A stretch of 64,000 bases of DNA from an uncultured Solobacterium sp. (GTDB taxonomy: Bacteria; Bacillota_I; Bacilli_A; Erysipelotrichales; Erysipelotrichaceae): NCBI GenBank assembly GCA_900543035.1, contig UQPV01000005.1, positions 11,071 to 75,070 of the forward strand. Direction: 5' to 3'. Under the pieces are notes generated by a model. That model searched no databases, was not told the DNA's origin, and saw only the letters and a program-made list of their open reading frames with translations. The translations under genes were made by a program, and so were the position numbers. Positions 26,841-34,830 of the stretch are shown here, one piece after another. Each line of letters opens with the position of its first letter. Position 1 is the stretch's first letter.

Positions 26841-28184
26841 TCACATCGGATGGATGATTTTCCTGTGCACATTTCCCAGGAAAAACAAGCTGATCAGCGC
26901 GCTGATGACTTCCGTGATCATGAAGGCCCACCAGCACATGTCCAGACCAAACGAAGAGGCAAGGACATAAGCAAGCGGAAGCAGGATGATCATCTGCCGC
27001 AGCAGCGTGACCACCAGGGAAAACAAAGAGCGGTTCAGCGACTGGAACACTGCGCACAGCACCATGGAGATGCCGGCAAACAGGAACGACAATGAAATCG
27101 TCTTCAATGCCGGTATGCCGATCGCAAGCATTTGCTCGCCGGCCTCAAACAGCATCAGCAGCCGATCGGGGAACAGCTGAAACAACAAGGTGCCAATGAG
27201 CATGATCCCGGCCGCAAACCAGAGCGAGAAGCGGATGGCCTGTGTGATGCGTTCCTTGTTTCCCGCGCCGAAATTATAAGAGATGACCGGCACGAGGGCA
27301 TTGGTCATGCCCAGCACGGCCATGAAGACGAACTGCTGAAGCTTATAGTAGATGCTGAAGACCGAGACGGCCAGCGCGGAAAAAGAGACCAGGATCATAT
27401 TCATCATGACCGTCATGAAGCTCATGACAGACTGCATCAAAATGGCTGGCACCGCGATCCTGTACATCCTTGCGATCAGCCTGGGATCGATGCGGAATTT
27501 CCGCAGGCGGACCTGGATCTCTTTGACCTTGCGCCGGGTGATATATGCCCCCAGAAACATTGCGGCAATCTGACCGATGACCGTGGCCAGCGCCGCTCCG
27601 GACACGCCCATCTGCGGAAGCCCGAACATGCCGAAGATCAAGATCGGATCCAGGATGATGTTGATCAGCGCGCCGGCGCCTTGAATGATCATATTATAGA
27701 TCGGATTGCCGGTCGACTGCATGATGCGTTCATATGCGATCTCTGCAAATACGCCGATCGAGCAGATCGTGCAGATCTGCATATAGCTGACGCCCATCGC
27801 CATGATCTCGGCATCTGAAGCAAACAGCGACAAGAATGCCTCTGCGCAGAACAAGCCGATCAAGGCAAAGACGATCCAGCTGCAGGCAGCCAGAAACAGA
27901 CCGTGCATGGCGACCTGTTCAGCGGTCTCTGGCTTCTGTTCGCCCAGGCTGCGGGAAAGCAGCGCGTTGATCCCGACTCCGGTGCCGCAGGCGACGGCCA
28001 CCATGATCATCTGCACCGGGTAACAGATCGAGACCGCATTGAGCGCCGCCTCAGACACCCTGGCCACGAACATGCTGTCGACGATATTGTATAATGCCTG
28101 AACGAGCATCGAGATCATGATCGGGAATGACATGGTCAGGATCAGCCGTTTCATCTCCATGACGCCCATTTTGTTTTCCTTCAT
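26841..28184 (-). CDS. MATE family efflux transporter
   Basis: A 447-residue polytopic protein with twelve membrane segments in two halves. The N-terminal half carries the family pattern PIMISMLVQALYNIVDSMFVARV and GTGVGINALLSR; the second half repeats it with LGMTNALVPVISYNFGAGN. MATE proteins export cationic drugs or metabolites by Na+ or H+ exchange; the substrate is unknown. The start at 28184 has GGGG 7 bases upstream. The leader carries a terminator-like hairpin, so expression is probably controlled by transcription attenuation. Confidence 0.9.
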   Translation of the reverse strand: MKENKMGVMEMKRLILTMSFPIMISMLVQALYNIVDSMFVARVSEAALNAVSICYPVQMIMVAVACGTGVGINALLSRSLGEQKPETAEQVAMHGLFLAACSWIVFALIGLFCAEAFLSLFASDAEIMAMGVSYMQICTICSIGVFAEIAYERIMQSTGNPIYNMIIQGAGALINIILDPILIFGMFGLPQMGVSGAALATVIGQIAAMFLGAYITRRKVKEIQVRLRKFRIDPRLIARMYRIAVPAILMQSVMSFMTVMMNMILVSFSALAVSVFSIYYKLQQFVFMAVLGMTNALVPVISYNFGAGNKERITQAIRFSLWFAAGIMLIGTLLFQLFPDRLLMLFEAGEQMLAIGIPALKTISLSFLFAGISMVLCAVFQSLNRSLFSLVVTLLRQMIILLPLAYVLASSFGLDMCWWAFMITEVISALISLFFLGNVHRKIIHPM

Positions 28185-28203
28185 CCTACTGCCCCTTTCG
28201 CAC

Positions 28204-28259
28204 AAAAAGAAGCCCCGGGAAAATGGCTGTTTCAGACCGTGTTCAGGAAATGGGGCTTC
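28204..28259 (-). promoter_or_regulatory. Attenuator-like terminator in the MATE leader
   Basis: An 8-bp stem GAAGCCCC/GGGGCTTC encloses a 35-base loop and is followed by five T, only about 20 bases before the MATE start codon and inside the transcript of the promoter at 28308-28280. The loop contains the near-repeats CTGAACA and CTGAAACA, which could pair differently. No known riboswitch class was recognised. Confidence 0.65.
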
Positions 28260-28279
28260 CTTCCGTTTATCCGCGAATC

Positions 28280-28308
28280 ATGATAACACAGGCAGTAGAG
28301 CGCGGCAA
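28280..28308 (-). promoter_or_regulatory. Promoter of the MATE gene
   Basis: -35 TTGCCG (28308..28303), 17-base spacer, extended -10 TGT-TATCAT (28285..28280). The remaining bases 28309-28438 hold no gene I recognise. Confidence 0.65.
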
Positions 28309-28438
28309 GCCATCTCTGTCCATTTATCAGCGTTGCGATCATGCCCCTGTCAGATAAGCGGCATCTTCATGCCCTGGCGGATCTTCTCCCTTCGTCGAAA
28401 AAGGCCCCTCGCTGAAGCTCCTCAGATCATCTGAGATC

Positions 28439-28479
28439 AAAAAACACTCAACAAGCTGATCGATCAGCCTGCTGAGCGT
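28439..28479 (-). terminator. Terminator overlapping the end of the lipid kinase gene
   Basis: Two 18-base arms (28444-28461 and 28462-28479) pair along their length with three G-U pairs. Six T follow. The stop codon is inside the stem. Confidence 0.88.
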
Positions 28480-29369
28480 TTTGTTCTGGGCAGCACAAGC
28501 TGCAGCGCATGCTTGTTCACCGTGATCAGCGGATCGGCAGCTTCATGCAGCTCTCCATCCAGATTGAGACGGATCTTTCTTCCCTCGGTCAGGATCCGCA
28601 TCGTGCTGGCTCGTCCATGTGAGACCAGATCGGTGTAGGCGATATGCGTTCCTTCCTGATAACGCGCGGACAGCTGGATGATCTTCCATCTGGGCACATT
28701 CTGGATCAGGCAGTAATCCAGCATGCCGTCATCACAGCGCGCGGATGGGACCGGGCAGTATCCTCCGCCATAATATCTGCCGTTGCCAGCCACGGCAAAC
28801 AGCCTGTCCTTGCGCGCTGCGGGACGGCCGTCGATCTCGATCTGAAAGGACTCTGCTATGCGTCCGCACATGCTGACCAGAAGCCCGAGGTAATACGGAA
28901 GCGTTCCCCGCATGCCGGGGATCCTCCTGAACTTAGATACATGATAGGCTACTTTGACATCCAGCCCGGCAGAGACGGTGTTGATGCATGCCTGGCCATC
29001 GATCATCAGCACATCGCACGGCATAGCTTCTGCTTCCTGATAATTGGCCAGCGCGCAAAACTGCTCCGGCGTGATGGGCGCAAATGTCTTGACGAAATCA
29101 TTTCCGGTCCCGATCGGGATCACTGCCAGCTGGGCATTGTCATGCCCGATCAGCCCGTTGACGACCTCATGCAGCGTGCCGTCTCCGCCGCAGGCATAGA
29201 CCCGGATCGATCGACATGAACAAGTGGCCTGATCAGCCAGCTCACGCGCATGGCCCGCATGCTGCGTGAACAAGACCTGCGCATCAGGAAAATGATCACG
29301 GATCTGTTGCAGCAGCCGTTCCTGATCATGCTTTCTCGCTGTGGAATTGATGATAAAGACATGTTTCAT
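28464..29369 (-). CDS. Diacylglycerol kinase-family lipid kinase
   Basis: A 301-residue protein of the DagK/YegS/LCB5 family. Nucleotide site: ACGGDGTLHEVVNGLIG (about 60-76); IPIGTGNDFVKTF; and the C-terminal beta domain ending in NLDGEL. Relatives phosphorylate diacylglycerol, undecaprenol or sphingoid lipids. It overlaps the response-regulator gene by ATGA, so it is the fourth gene of the binding-protein/YesM/YesN operon, an unusual partner. Confidence 0.88.
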   Translation of the reverse strand: MKHVFIINSTARKHDQERLLQQIRDHFPDAQVLFTQHAGHARELADQATCSCRSIRVYACGGDGTLHEVVNGLIGHDNAQLAVIPIGTGNDFVKTFAPITPEQFCALANYQEAEAMPCDVLMIDGQACINTVSAGLDVKVAYHVSKFRRIPGMRGTLPYYLGLLVSMCGRIAESFQIEIDGRPAARKDRLFAVAGNGRYYGGGYCPVPSARCDDGMLDYCLIQNVPRWKIIQLSARYQEGTHIAYTDLVSHGRASTMRILTEGRKIRLNLDGELHEAADPLITVNKHALQLVLPRTKRSAG

Positions 29370-30862
29370 GAGGCATGCCCGCTTTCAAATAATTTCTGAT
29401 ATTCTCTCGGCGTCATTCCGGTATTTTTGCGGAAGCTCTTGGAAAAATAGCTGGTTGAGTGAAATCCCACTTCAAACGCGACATTTTTCAATGGGACGCC
29501 CTTCTGGATGAGCCGCTTGGCCGCTTCGATGCGGTATTCGGTCAGCAGCTCGGTAAAGGTGTTCCTGCCCGGCGCGCCCTCTTTGCTGAGCAGGCGGCTG
29601 ATGTAATGGGGCGTGACATTGAGCGCTTTTCCCAGATCGCTCAGTCCGATCGGCCGATGATAATTCTGTGCGATGAACTCGATGGCCTTGCGGTAAAGCA
29701 GGCTGTGGCTCTGATAGTGATGTGCCTTCAGCGGACGCAGCACGTCCATCAGCCGCTGAGTGACCTTATACTCCATCTCCCTGCGCGTATCTTCTTTCTG
29801 GAAGATCTTCTGCTCTGTCCATTTCGGCCGGGTCAGCTGCAACCCATTTTGTTCGGCATAATCATACAGCTGGGTCAGGATCTCTTCCATCACAGCATTC
29901 CTGCGGTCGACATTCATGGAAGAAAGCGACTCATACAAATCGTAAACGATCACGGCGATCTGCGTCTCTTCCAGATTAGAAAGCAGCTGTTCTACGCTTT
30001 TCCAGACAAAGGGATCTCGCTCTTCCTCGTCTGTCTCCCTAAAGCGCAGCTGCGCCACGGCATCGTCGAACGCAACATGGAAGCGGGCGATCTGATCCTG
30101 CTGCGGTCCCCAGGCATAGGGGATGCCAGATCTCTCCAGCAGCGGCCGGGTCAGGTTCTGCAGCCGGTCGCGTTCTTTCATGTCCATGGCCATAGAGGAA
30201 AAGACATATAGGATCTGACATCCGCTCAGCCGAGCCTCCATGCAAGCATATCCCGCATCCTCGATGATGCCGCGGATCTGCGCCACCAGGATGTTGTCCT
30301 CTTCCACTTCAGCGACAAGGCAGAAGGCATAGCGCGCGCTCATGCGAGCCATCTGAAAATATCGCGCGATGACCTTTTCCTCTTTCTGGTTGATGATGGC
30401 TAACACGCATTCTGACTCGAGCAGCGAGCTGACATCCTCATTCTGCCTCAGCAGCTCACGAATAGAGGCATGCATGTTCCACTCCTGCTGCAGCTTCTCG
30501 ATCCCGGCAGAGATCGAAGCGATGATCTGTGCGTCTTCCGCCGGCTTGAGGATATAATCGTCCACATGCAGGCGAATGCCGTCCTGAGCATAGCTGAAAT
30601 CGTTGTAAGACGTCAGGATGATGCAGACAAACGCCTTCTTTGCGATCTGCCGGATCTCCCTGAGCGCTTCCATCCCGCTTTTCAGCGGCATGTTGATGTC
30701 CATGAGGATGAGGTCAGGCTGATACTGATCAAACAGGTCTACGGCCTGCTGACCATTTTCCGCGGGAATGATCTGATCGATCGTCGGAAAATGTGCTGAG
30801 ACGATCTGCATCAGCATCTCTCTTTCGATCTGTTCATCTTCTGCGATCAGTACCCGATACAT
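29366..30862 (-). CDS. YesN-type response regulator (receiver plus AraC domain)
   Basis: A 498-residue regulator. The receiver domain covers about 1-120 (Asp55 in LILMDINMPLKSG; YILKPAED with Lys). The central 250 residues are a linker typical of the YesN group. The C-terminal 100 residues are an AraC-type double helix-turn-helix (IGLSDLGKALNVTPHYISRLL, VAFEVGFHSTSYFSKSFRKNTGMTP). The ATG at 30862 has GGAGG 8 bases upstream. Members control carbohydrate genes by binding direct repeats about 20-21 bp apart, which fits the operator found before the GH89 and GH20 genes. Confidence 0.92.
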   Translation of the reverse strand: MYRVLIAEDEQIEREMLMQIVSAHFPTIDQIIPAENGQQAVDLFDQYQPDLILMDINMPLKSGMEALREIRQIAKKAFVCIILTSYNDFSYAQDGIRLHVDDYILKPAEDAQIIASISAGIEKLQQEWNMHASIRELLRQNEDVSSLLESECVLAIINQKEEKVIARYFQMARMSARYAFCLVAEVEEDNILVAQIRGIIEDAGYACMEARLSGCQILYVFSSMAMDMKERDRLQNLTRPLLERSGIPYAWGPQQDQIARFHVAFDDAVAQLRFRETDEEERDPFVWKSVEQLLSNLEETQIAVIVYDLYESLSSMNVDRRNAVMEEILTQLYDYAEQNGLQLTRPKWTEQKIFQKEDTRREMEYKVTQRLMDVLRPLKAHHYQSHSLLYRKAIEFIAQNYHRPIGLSDLGKALNVTPHYISRLLSKEGAPGRNTFTELLTEYRIEAAKRLIQKGVPLKNVAFEVGFHSTSYFSKSFRKNTGMTPREYQKLFESGHAS

Positions 30863-30876
30863 CTGATCCACCTCCC

Positions 30877-32352
30877 TTACTGTATATTTTGCCTGATTTC
30901 CATGAAAACTTCAAATCCGCATCCTTCATCGCTGTGCAGGCTGATCTGGATCTGGTCATGAAAATACATTTCCAGGCGGCGGATGACGTTGTATAAGCCA
31001 AGATGTGTCCCGCCTTTCATCTGATAATCATTCAGGATCAGCTCTTCCAGATCCTGCGGCTTCATTCCTTTGCCATTATCAGAAACGCTGATCGTGATCA
31101 CATTGTCTTGCTGCTGAATGCTGATGACGACTTCCCCGTTTTCTGTCACATCATGCAGACCGTGCTGAAGCGCGTTTTCCACCAGAGGCTGAAGGATCAT
31201 CCCCGGCATGCTGATGTTGCTGATCTGCTCTTGCCCATCGCCGTATTCCAGGATGAACCTGACTCGCTTGCCCAGCCGTTTCTTCTGGATCTCGATGTAT
31301 TTTCCGATCATCTCGATCTCGTTGCGCAGACTGCTGATCCGCTTTTGATTGTCTAGTCCATAGCGCAGCAGCTGGCTCGTCTTCATCAGCATGTCCGCCG
31401 CATCGTCCGCGCCTTCCTTCAGCGACATCCGATAGATCATATTGAGCGTGTTGAACAGAAAGTGCGGGTTGATCTGGTTCTGCAGCATCTTCAGTTCGCT
31501 CTGTGCCAGCAGCTCATCTTTCTTCAGGTTCTCATTTTCCTGTTCCAGCAGCAGCTTTTCCAGCCGGTCGCGTTCCTGCATGGTCTCGATGTTCTGCGAG
31601 ACCGAATGTGCCATATCTTCCAATGCCTCACACAGCTGGGTGATCTCCAGACTGCTGCTGGAAATATCCTTGAGATCATATTTCCCCTGCCGGATCTGCT
31701 CGATGTTGCGCAGGATCTCTTCCAGCGGGCGGCCGAGCATATGGTTGACCGAACGGTCATAATAGATGAACCAGAAGATGACCAGGACAAACGCGATGAT
31801 GAAGCTGATCCACGTCAGATTCTGCAGCATCTCCATCGTATCCCGGTGATCGCTCATGGATGCAGTGATCAGGCTGTAATAATCGCTTGAAGTATCGGCG
31901 ATCAGATCGCCGGAAACGATGAACATGTCATAGTTGGTGCGGTATTCTCCTGAGCCGTTGCTGTTCTGATACAGCACGAGCACATTATCGACGACTTGCT
32001 CAAAGCTGACCAGCATGTTCTCCAGCAGATCATAGCGCCAGCTTTCATTCAGTCCGGTGTTGCTGCGCAGCAGTTCCGCATCCCGGTGCGCTGCCTCCAT
32101 CATGTCGTGATATTGCCGCAAGGTCTCTTCGCTGTCTGTGGACAGATAGCTCTTCACATAGTCTGATGCCGATTCTACATGCTCATAATACGCATGCAGC
32201 GTATCATAGCCATCCAGCACCCGGTTATAGCTGATGCGGGTGCTGTAATTGAAGAAATTGGACAGGACCATGATCAGAAACAGCACGATCCCCGTCATCA
32301 GCATCGTCTTGCGGATCTTGGCGCGGAAGCTGATCTTCTTAGCGGCTTTCAT
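30877..32352 (-). CDS. YesM-type sensor histidine kinase
   Basis: A 491-residue membrane kinase: first membrane segment about 18-38, extracellular domain about 39-175, second segment about 176-200, HAMP, coiled coil, His_kinase domain with the phospho-His in LQNQINPHFLFNTLNMI, and an ATPase domain ending in GIGL-like GTHLGLYNVIRRL. The start at 32352 follows GGAGG by 6 bases. The gene lies within the 3' end of the binding-protein gene (overlap 14 bases) and ends 14 bases before the regulator gene. Confidence 0.92.
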   Translation of the reverse strand: MKAAKKISFRAKIRKTMLMTGIVLFLIMVLSNFFNYSTRISYNRVLDGYDTLHAYYEHVESASDYVKSYLSTDSEETLRQYHDMMEAAHRDAELLRSNTGLNESWRYDLLENMLVSFEQVVDNVLVLYQNSNGSGEYRTNYDMFIVSGDLIADTSSDYYSLITASMSDHRDTMEMLQNLTWISFIIAFVLVIFWFIYYDRSVNHMLGRPLEEILRNIEQIRQGKYDLKDISSSSLEITQLCEALEDMAHSVSQNIETMQERDRLEKLLLEQENENLKKDELLAQSELKMLQNQINPHFLFNTLNMIYRMSLKEGADDAADMLMKTSQLLRYGLDNQKRISSLRNEIEMIGKYIEIQKKRLGKRVRFILEYGDGQEQISNISMPGMILQPLVENALQHGLHDVTENGEVVISIQQQDNVITISVSDNGKGMKPQDLEELILNDYQMKGGTHLGLYNVIRRLEMYFHDQIQISLHSDEGCGFEVFMEIRQNIQ

Positions 32353-33307
32353 GTTCATCCTCCCGGTATGTCTCTACATTGGATCGATCGACGATCTGCA
32401 GATCGGTCTTTTCCTGTTCAGGGGGAATATTGCCGTTCACCAGATAATCATACAGCAGTTCAACGCTGTGGTAGCCATACTGATAAAACGAAGTCGCCAC
32501 GATGCCGTCCACCTTTCCTTCGCGAACGAGCTCCAGGTTGACCGGCATGTCATCGACGCCGTAGATCAGCACATCGTCGCGCAGACCGCTGTCATTGACG
32601 GCCTCCCAGCAGAATTCCGCAGACTCTGCCGCAAAGTTGATCGCCACGTTGATGTCCGGATGTTCCTGGATGACCGCATCCCATTCTTTGCGGGCCCGCG
32701 CCTCTTCGGATTTCGAATCGCTGACGCTGACGATCTCCACGCCGCCGGGATGCTGAGCGAACACTTCTTCGATCTGACGGATCTGTTCCTGGGCGATGGT
32801 GAATCCTGATTCTGCCACCTGGATGGCGATCCGCAGTTCGGTATCCGGGTCCACTCGTTCTTCGATATGGTCTAGGAGCAGTTCAGCTTGTTCCCGAAAG
32901 TCTTTCCCCATATAACAGATACGGTCTGAATCCGGCATATCGCTGTCGACCAAAAAGACCGGGATGCCCAGATCCCAGGCAAGATTGACGACCTCGTCGC
33001 TTACGACGCCTTGGGTGATGATCGCGTCGACATCCTGCAGGAATCCGGTCTGCATCACTTTTTCCATTGCTTCTGTATCAATGACATCCGGTCCCAGCCA
33101 GTCATATTTGATGCCAAGGTCCATACAGGCCTGTTCGAACCCTTCTTTGGCTTGCAGCCAGATGACATGATTGCGCAGCGGCGTTGCAAACAAAAAATAC
33201 AAGTAGTCTTCGTCCTGTGCACCCCTGCTCTGTGTCTGACAGCCGCTCATTATCACTGCCAGCAGGACGAATATAGACAGGAAGATCTTGTTCAGCCTGC
33301 TTCGCAT
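32339..33307 (-). CDS. Sugar-binding lipoprotein (periplasmic binding protein-like sensor)
   Basis: A 322-residue protein of the RbsB/LacI-type binding-protein fold. The lipobox VIMSGC (Cys23) marks a lipoprotein. Typical segments are DAIITQGVVSDEVVNLAWDLGIPVFLVDSDM and VLIYGVDDMPVNLELVREGKVDGIVATSFYQYG. No ABC transporter genes are adjacent. Its end overlaps the start of a YesM-type kinase, so it probably acts as a ligand-binding co-sensor, as in XylFII-LytS type systems. AAAGGAG lies 7 bases before the ATG and an extended -10 (TGC-TAAAAT, 33352..33347) precedes it. Confidence 0.85.
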   Translation of the reverse strand: MRSRLNKIFLSIFVLLAVIMSGCQTQSRGAQDEDYLYFLFATPLRNHVIWLQAKEGFEQACMDLGIKYDWLGPDVIDTEAMEKVMQTGFLQDVDAIITQGVVSDEVVNLAWDLGIPVFLVDSDMPDSDRICYMGKDFREQAELLLDHIEERVDPDTELRIAIQVAESGFTIAQEQIRQIEEVFAQHPGGVEIVSVSDSKSEEARARKEWDAVIQEHPDINVAINFAAESAEFCWEAVNDSGLRDDVLIYGVDDMPVNLELVREGKVDGIVATSFYQYGYHSVELLYDYLVNGNIPPEQEKTDLQIVDRSNVETYREDEHESR

Positions 33308-33385
33308 CAGCCCACTCCTTTCCTGAAAACATGTACTCTCCTTCTTATTTTAGCAAAAGGATACAGGAAAAGATAATGTTTCCCG

Positions 33386-33407
33386 CATTTTTCCTCTAAA
33401 GATAAAA
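33386..33407. repeat. 22-base element shared with the GH20 upstream region (copy 1)
   Basis: It matches 49767-49788 at 21 of 22 positions. It lies 34-55 bases upstream of the -10 of the binding-protein operon and overlaps the T-rich end of the GH89 terminator. Confidence 0.5.
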
Positions 33408-33438
33408 TGAGGACCTTGGCTCATCTGCCAAAGTCCCC
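33402..33438 (-). terminator. Terminator after the GH89 gene
   Basis: A 12-bp stem (two G-U pairs) with a 6-base loop is followed by ATTTTATC on the minus strand. Confidence 0.78.
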
Positions 33439-33454
33439 GTTCGGTGACATCTTA

Positions 33455-34830
33455 TTACTTCACCTGTCTTTTTCTTCTGAACAGGAAGATGCCTGCCGCA
33501 GATACTGCCAGCATGCCGGCAAACGCTGCCGTCTGTGCCGCTGCCGCGGTATTCGTCGTATCGGCATTCGTGCTGCCTGTGCTGTTTTCCACCAGCTGCA
33601 GGCCGTCGATGGCTATCTGCATCGTCTGAACGGCCTGATCGACCTCTTCCTGCGTCGCTTCCGGATCAGCCAGCACACGCTTCACCGCTACGATCGTCCG
33701 ATCCAGCATGTTCCTGCTTTCCACAGTATAGCCAGCCAGATCCAGACTGTTCGCATACGCGATGATCTCTTCCAATGCGCTCGTGTCTGCCTTCGTACGC
33801 GCGTTCAGGCGTGCTTCTCTCAGCGTCTTCACCGCTTCGTCGATCTCTGCTTGGCTTGCCGCTGTGTTCAGCGCGTTCTGCGCGGCGTCAAGCTTGTCCT
33901 GCAGTCCTTCTACGCTGCTCGGTACATAGTTATCGATGTTGGCGATCATTTCGCTCACGAGCTCGATCTCATGCTCGAGGGCGCTCGTATCTAATGTGAT
34001 GCTTTCCAGTCCTGCGATCGCGCTGCTCAGATTCGTGATGGCATCTGTCACCTCAGCGGTCGTCGCATCGTCATTGATCGCTACGGCCTGTGCGGCATCG
34101 ATCGCTGCCTGCAGTGCTTCGAGGCTTTCCGTCGTGTAGCTGCCGTCAAGGTAGCCGTTTGCGGCTTCGATCAAGGCGTTCAGCTCTGTCTTGGAGACGA
34201 TCTCCCACAGCTCCTGTGCCGCCTTGGTCATCGCTTTGTTTGCTGCCTTCAGCGCATCTGCCGTTGCGTCTTCACTGGCAAGCAGCTCTTCCGCTGCGGC
34301 GACCGCGTCTTTCAGTGCCTGCACCTTAGCCGGACGAAGTCCTTCCACGTTGCTCAGGATGTGTTCGTTGATGAAGTCGATCGTCGCTTGGACATCAGCT
34401 CTCAGCGCTTCCACATCACTGGATCCGTTCAGATCCTGCAGCGCTTCGCTCAAATCGAGCAATGCACTCACGACCGCGGTCACGGATGCGTTGTCCGGAT
34501 CAGCGAGCAGTGCCTTGGCCGCGGTGATCGCTGCGTTCAGCGCATCATCATCAGAACCAAGCGCTTCGGCCTTGCCGACCATATCCTGCAAAGCGTTCAG
34601 CGCGGATGCGCTCGCCTTGGCCTGCAGCGCATTCATGGCGTTCTGCAGATCTGCGGCAGCCTGATCGACTTCTTCCTGGCTGTCCGACTGTGCCAAGATC
34701 GTTTCGGCCTGGGCCAGTGCTGTTTCCAGGGCAGCCCAGCTGTCGGTCGTGTATGCGGATCCCTGCAAAGCATGCGCTTTAGCGATCCATTCATTCAATT
34801 CGCTCTTATCGGTCGTGATGATCTGATCAG
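33455..34830 (-). repeat. C-terminal FIVAR/anchor module, copy in GH89
   Basis: The last about 455 residues are closely similar to the end of the GH20 protein (44362-45726), including long identical stretches such as NKAMTKAAQELWEIVSKTEL and the tail STNADTT-TAAAAQT. Long stretches of the DNA are also near-identical. Confidence 0.9.

Noticed and set aside
28204..28285. Guanidine-II (mini-ykkC) riboswitch before the MATE gene
   Set aside because: Two ACGG sequences are present, but neither is the loop of a hairpin, as that class requires.
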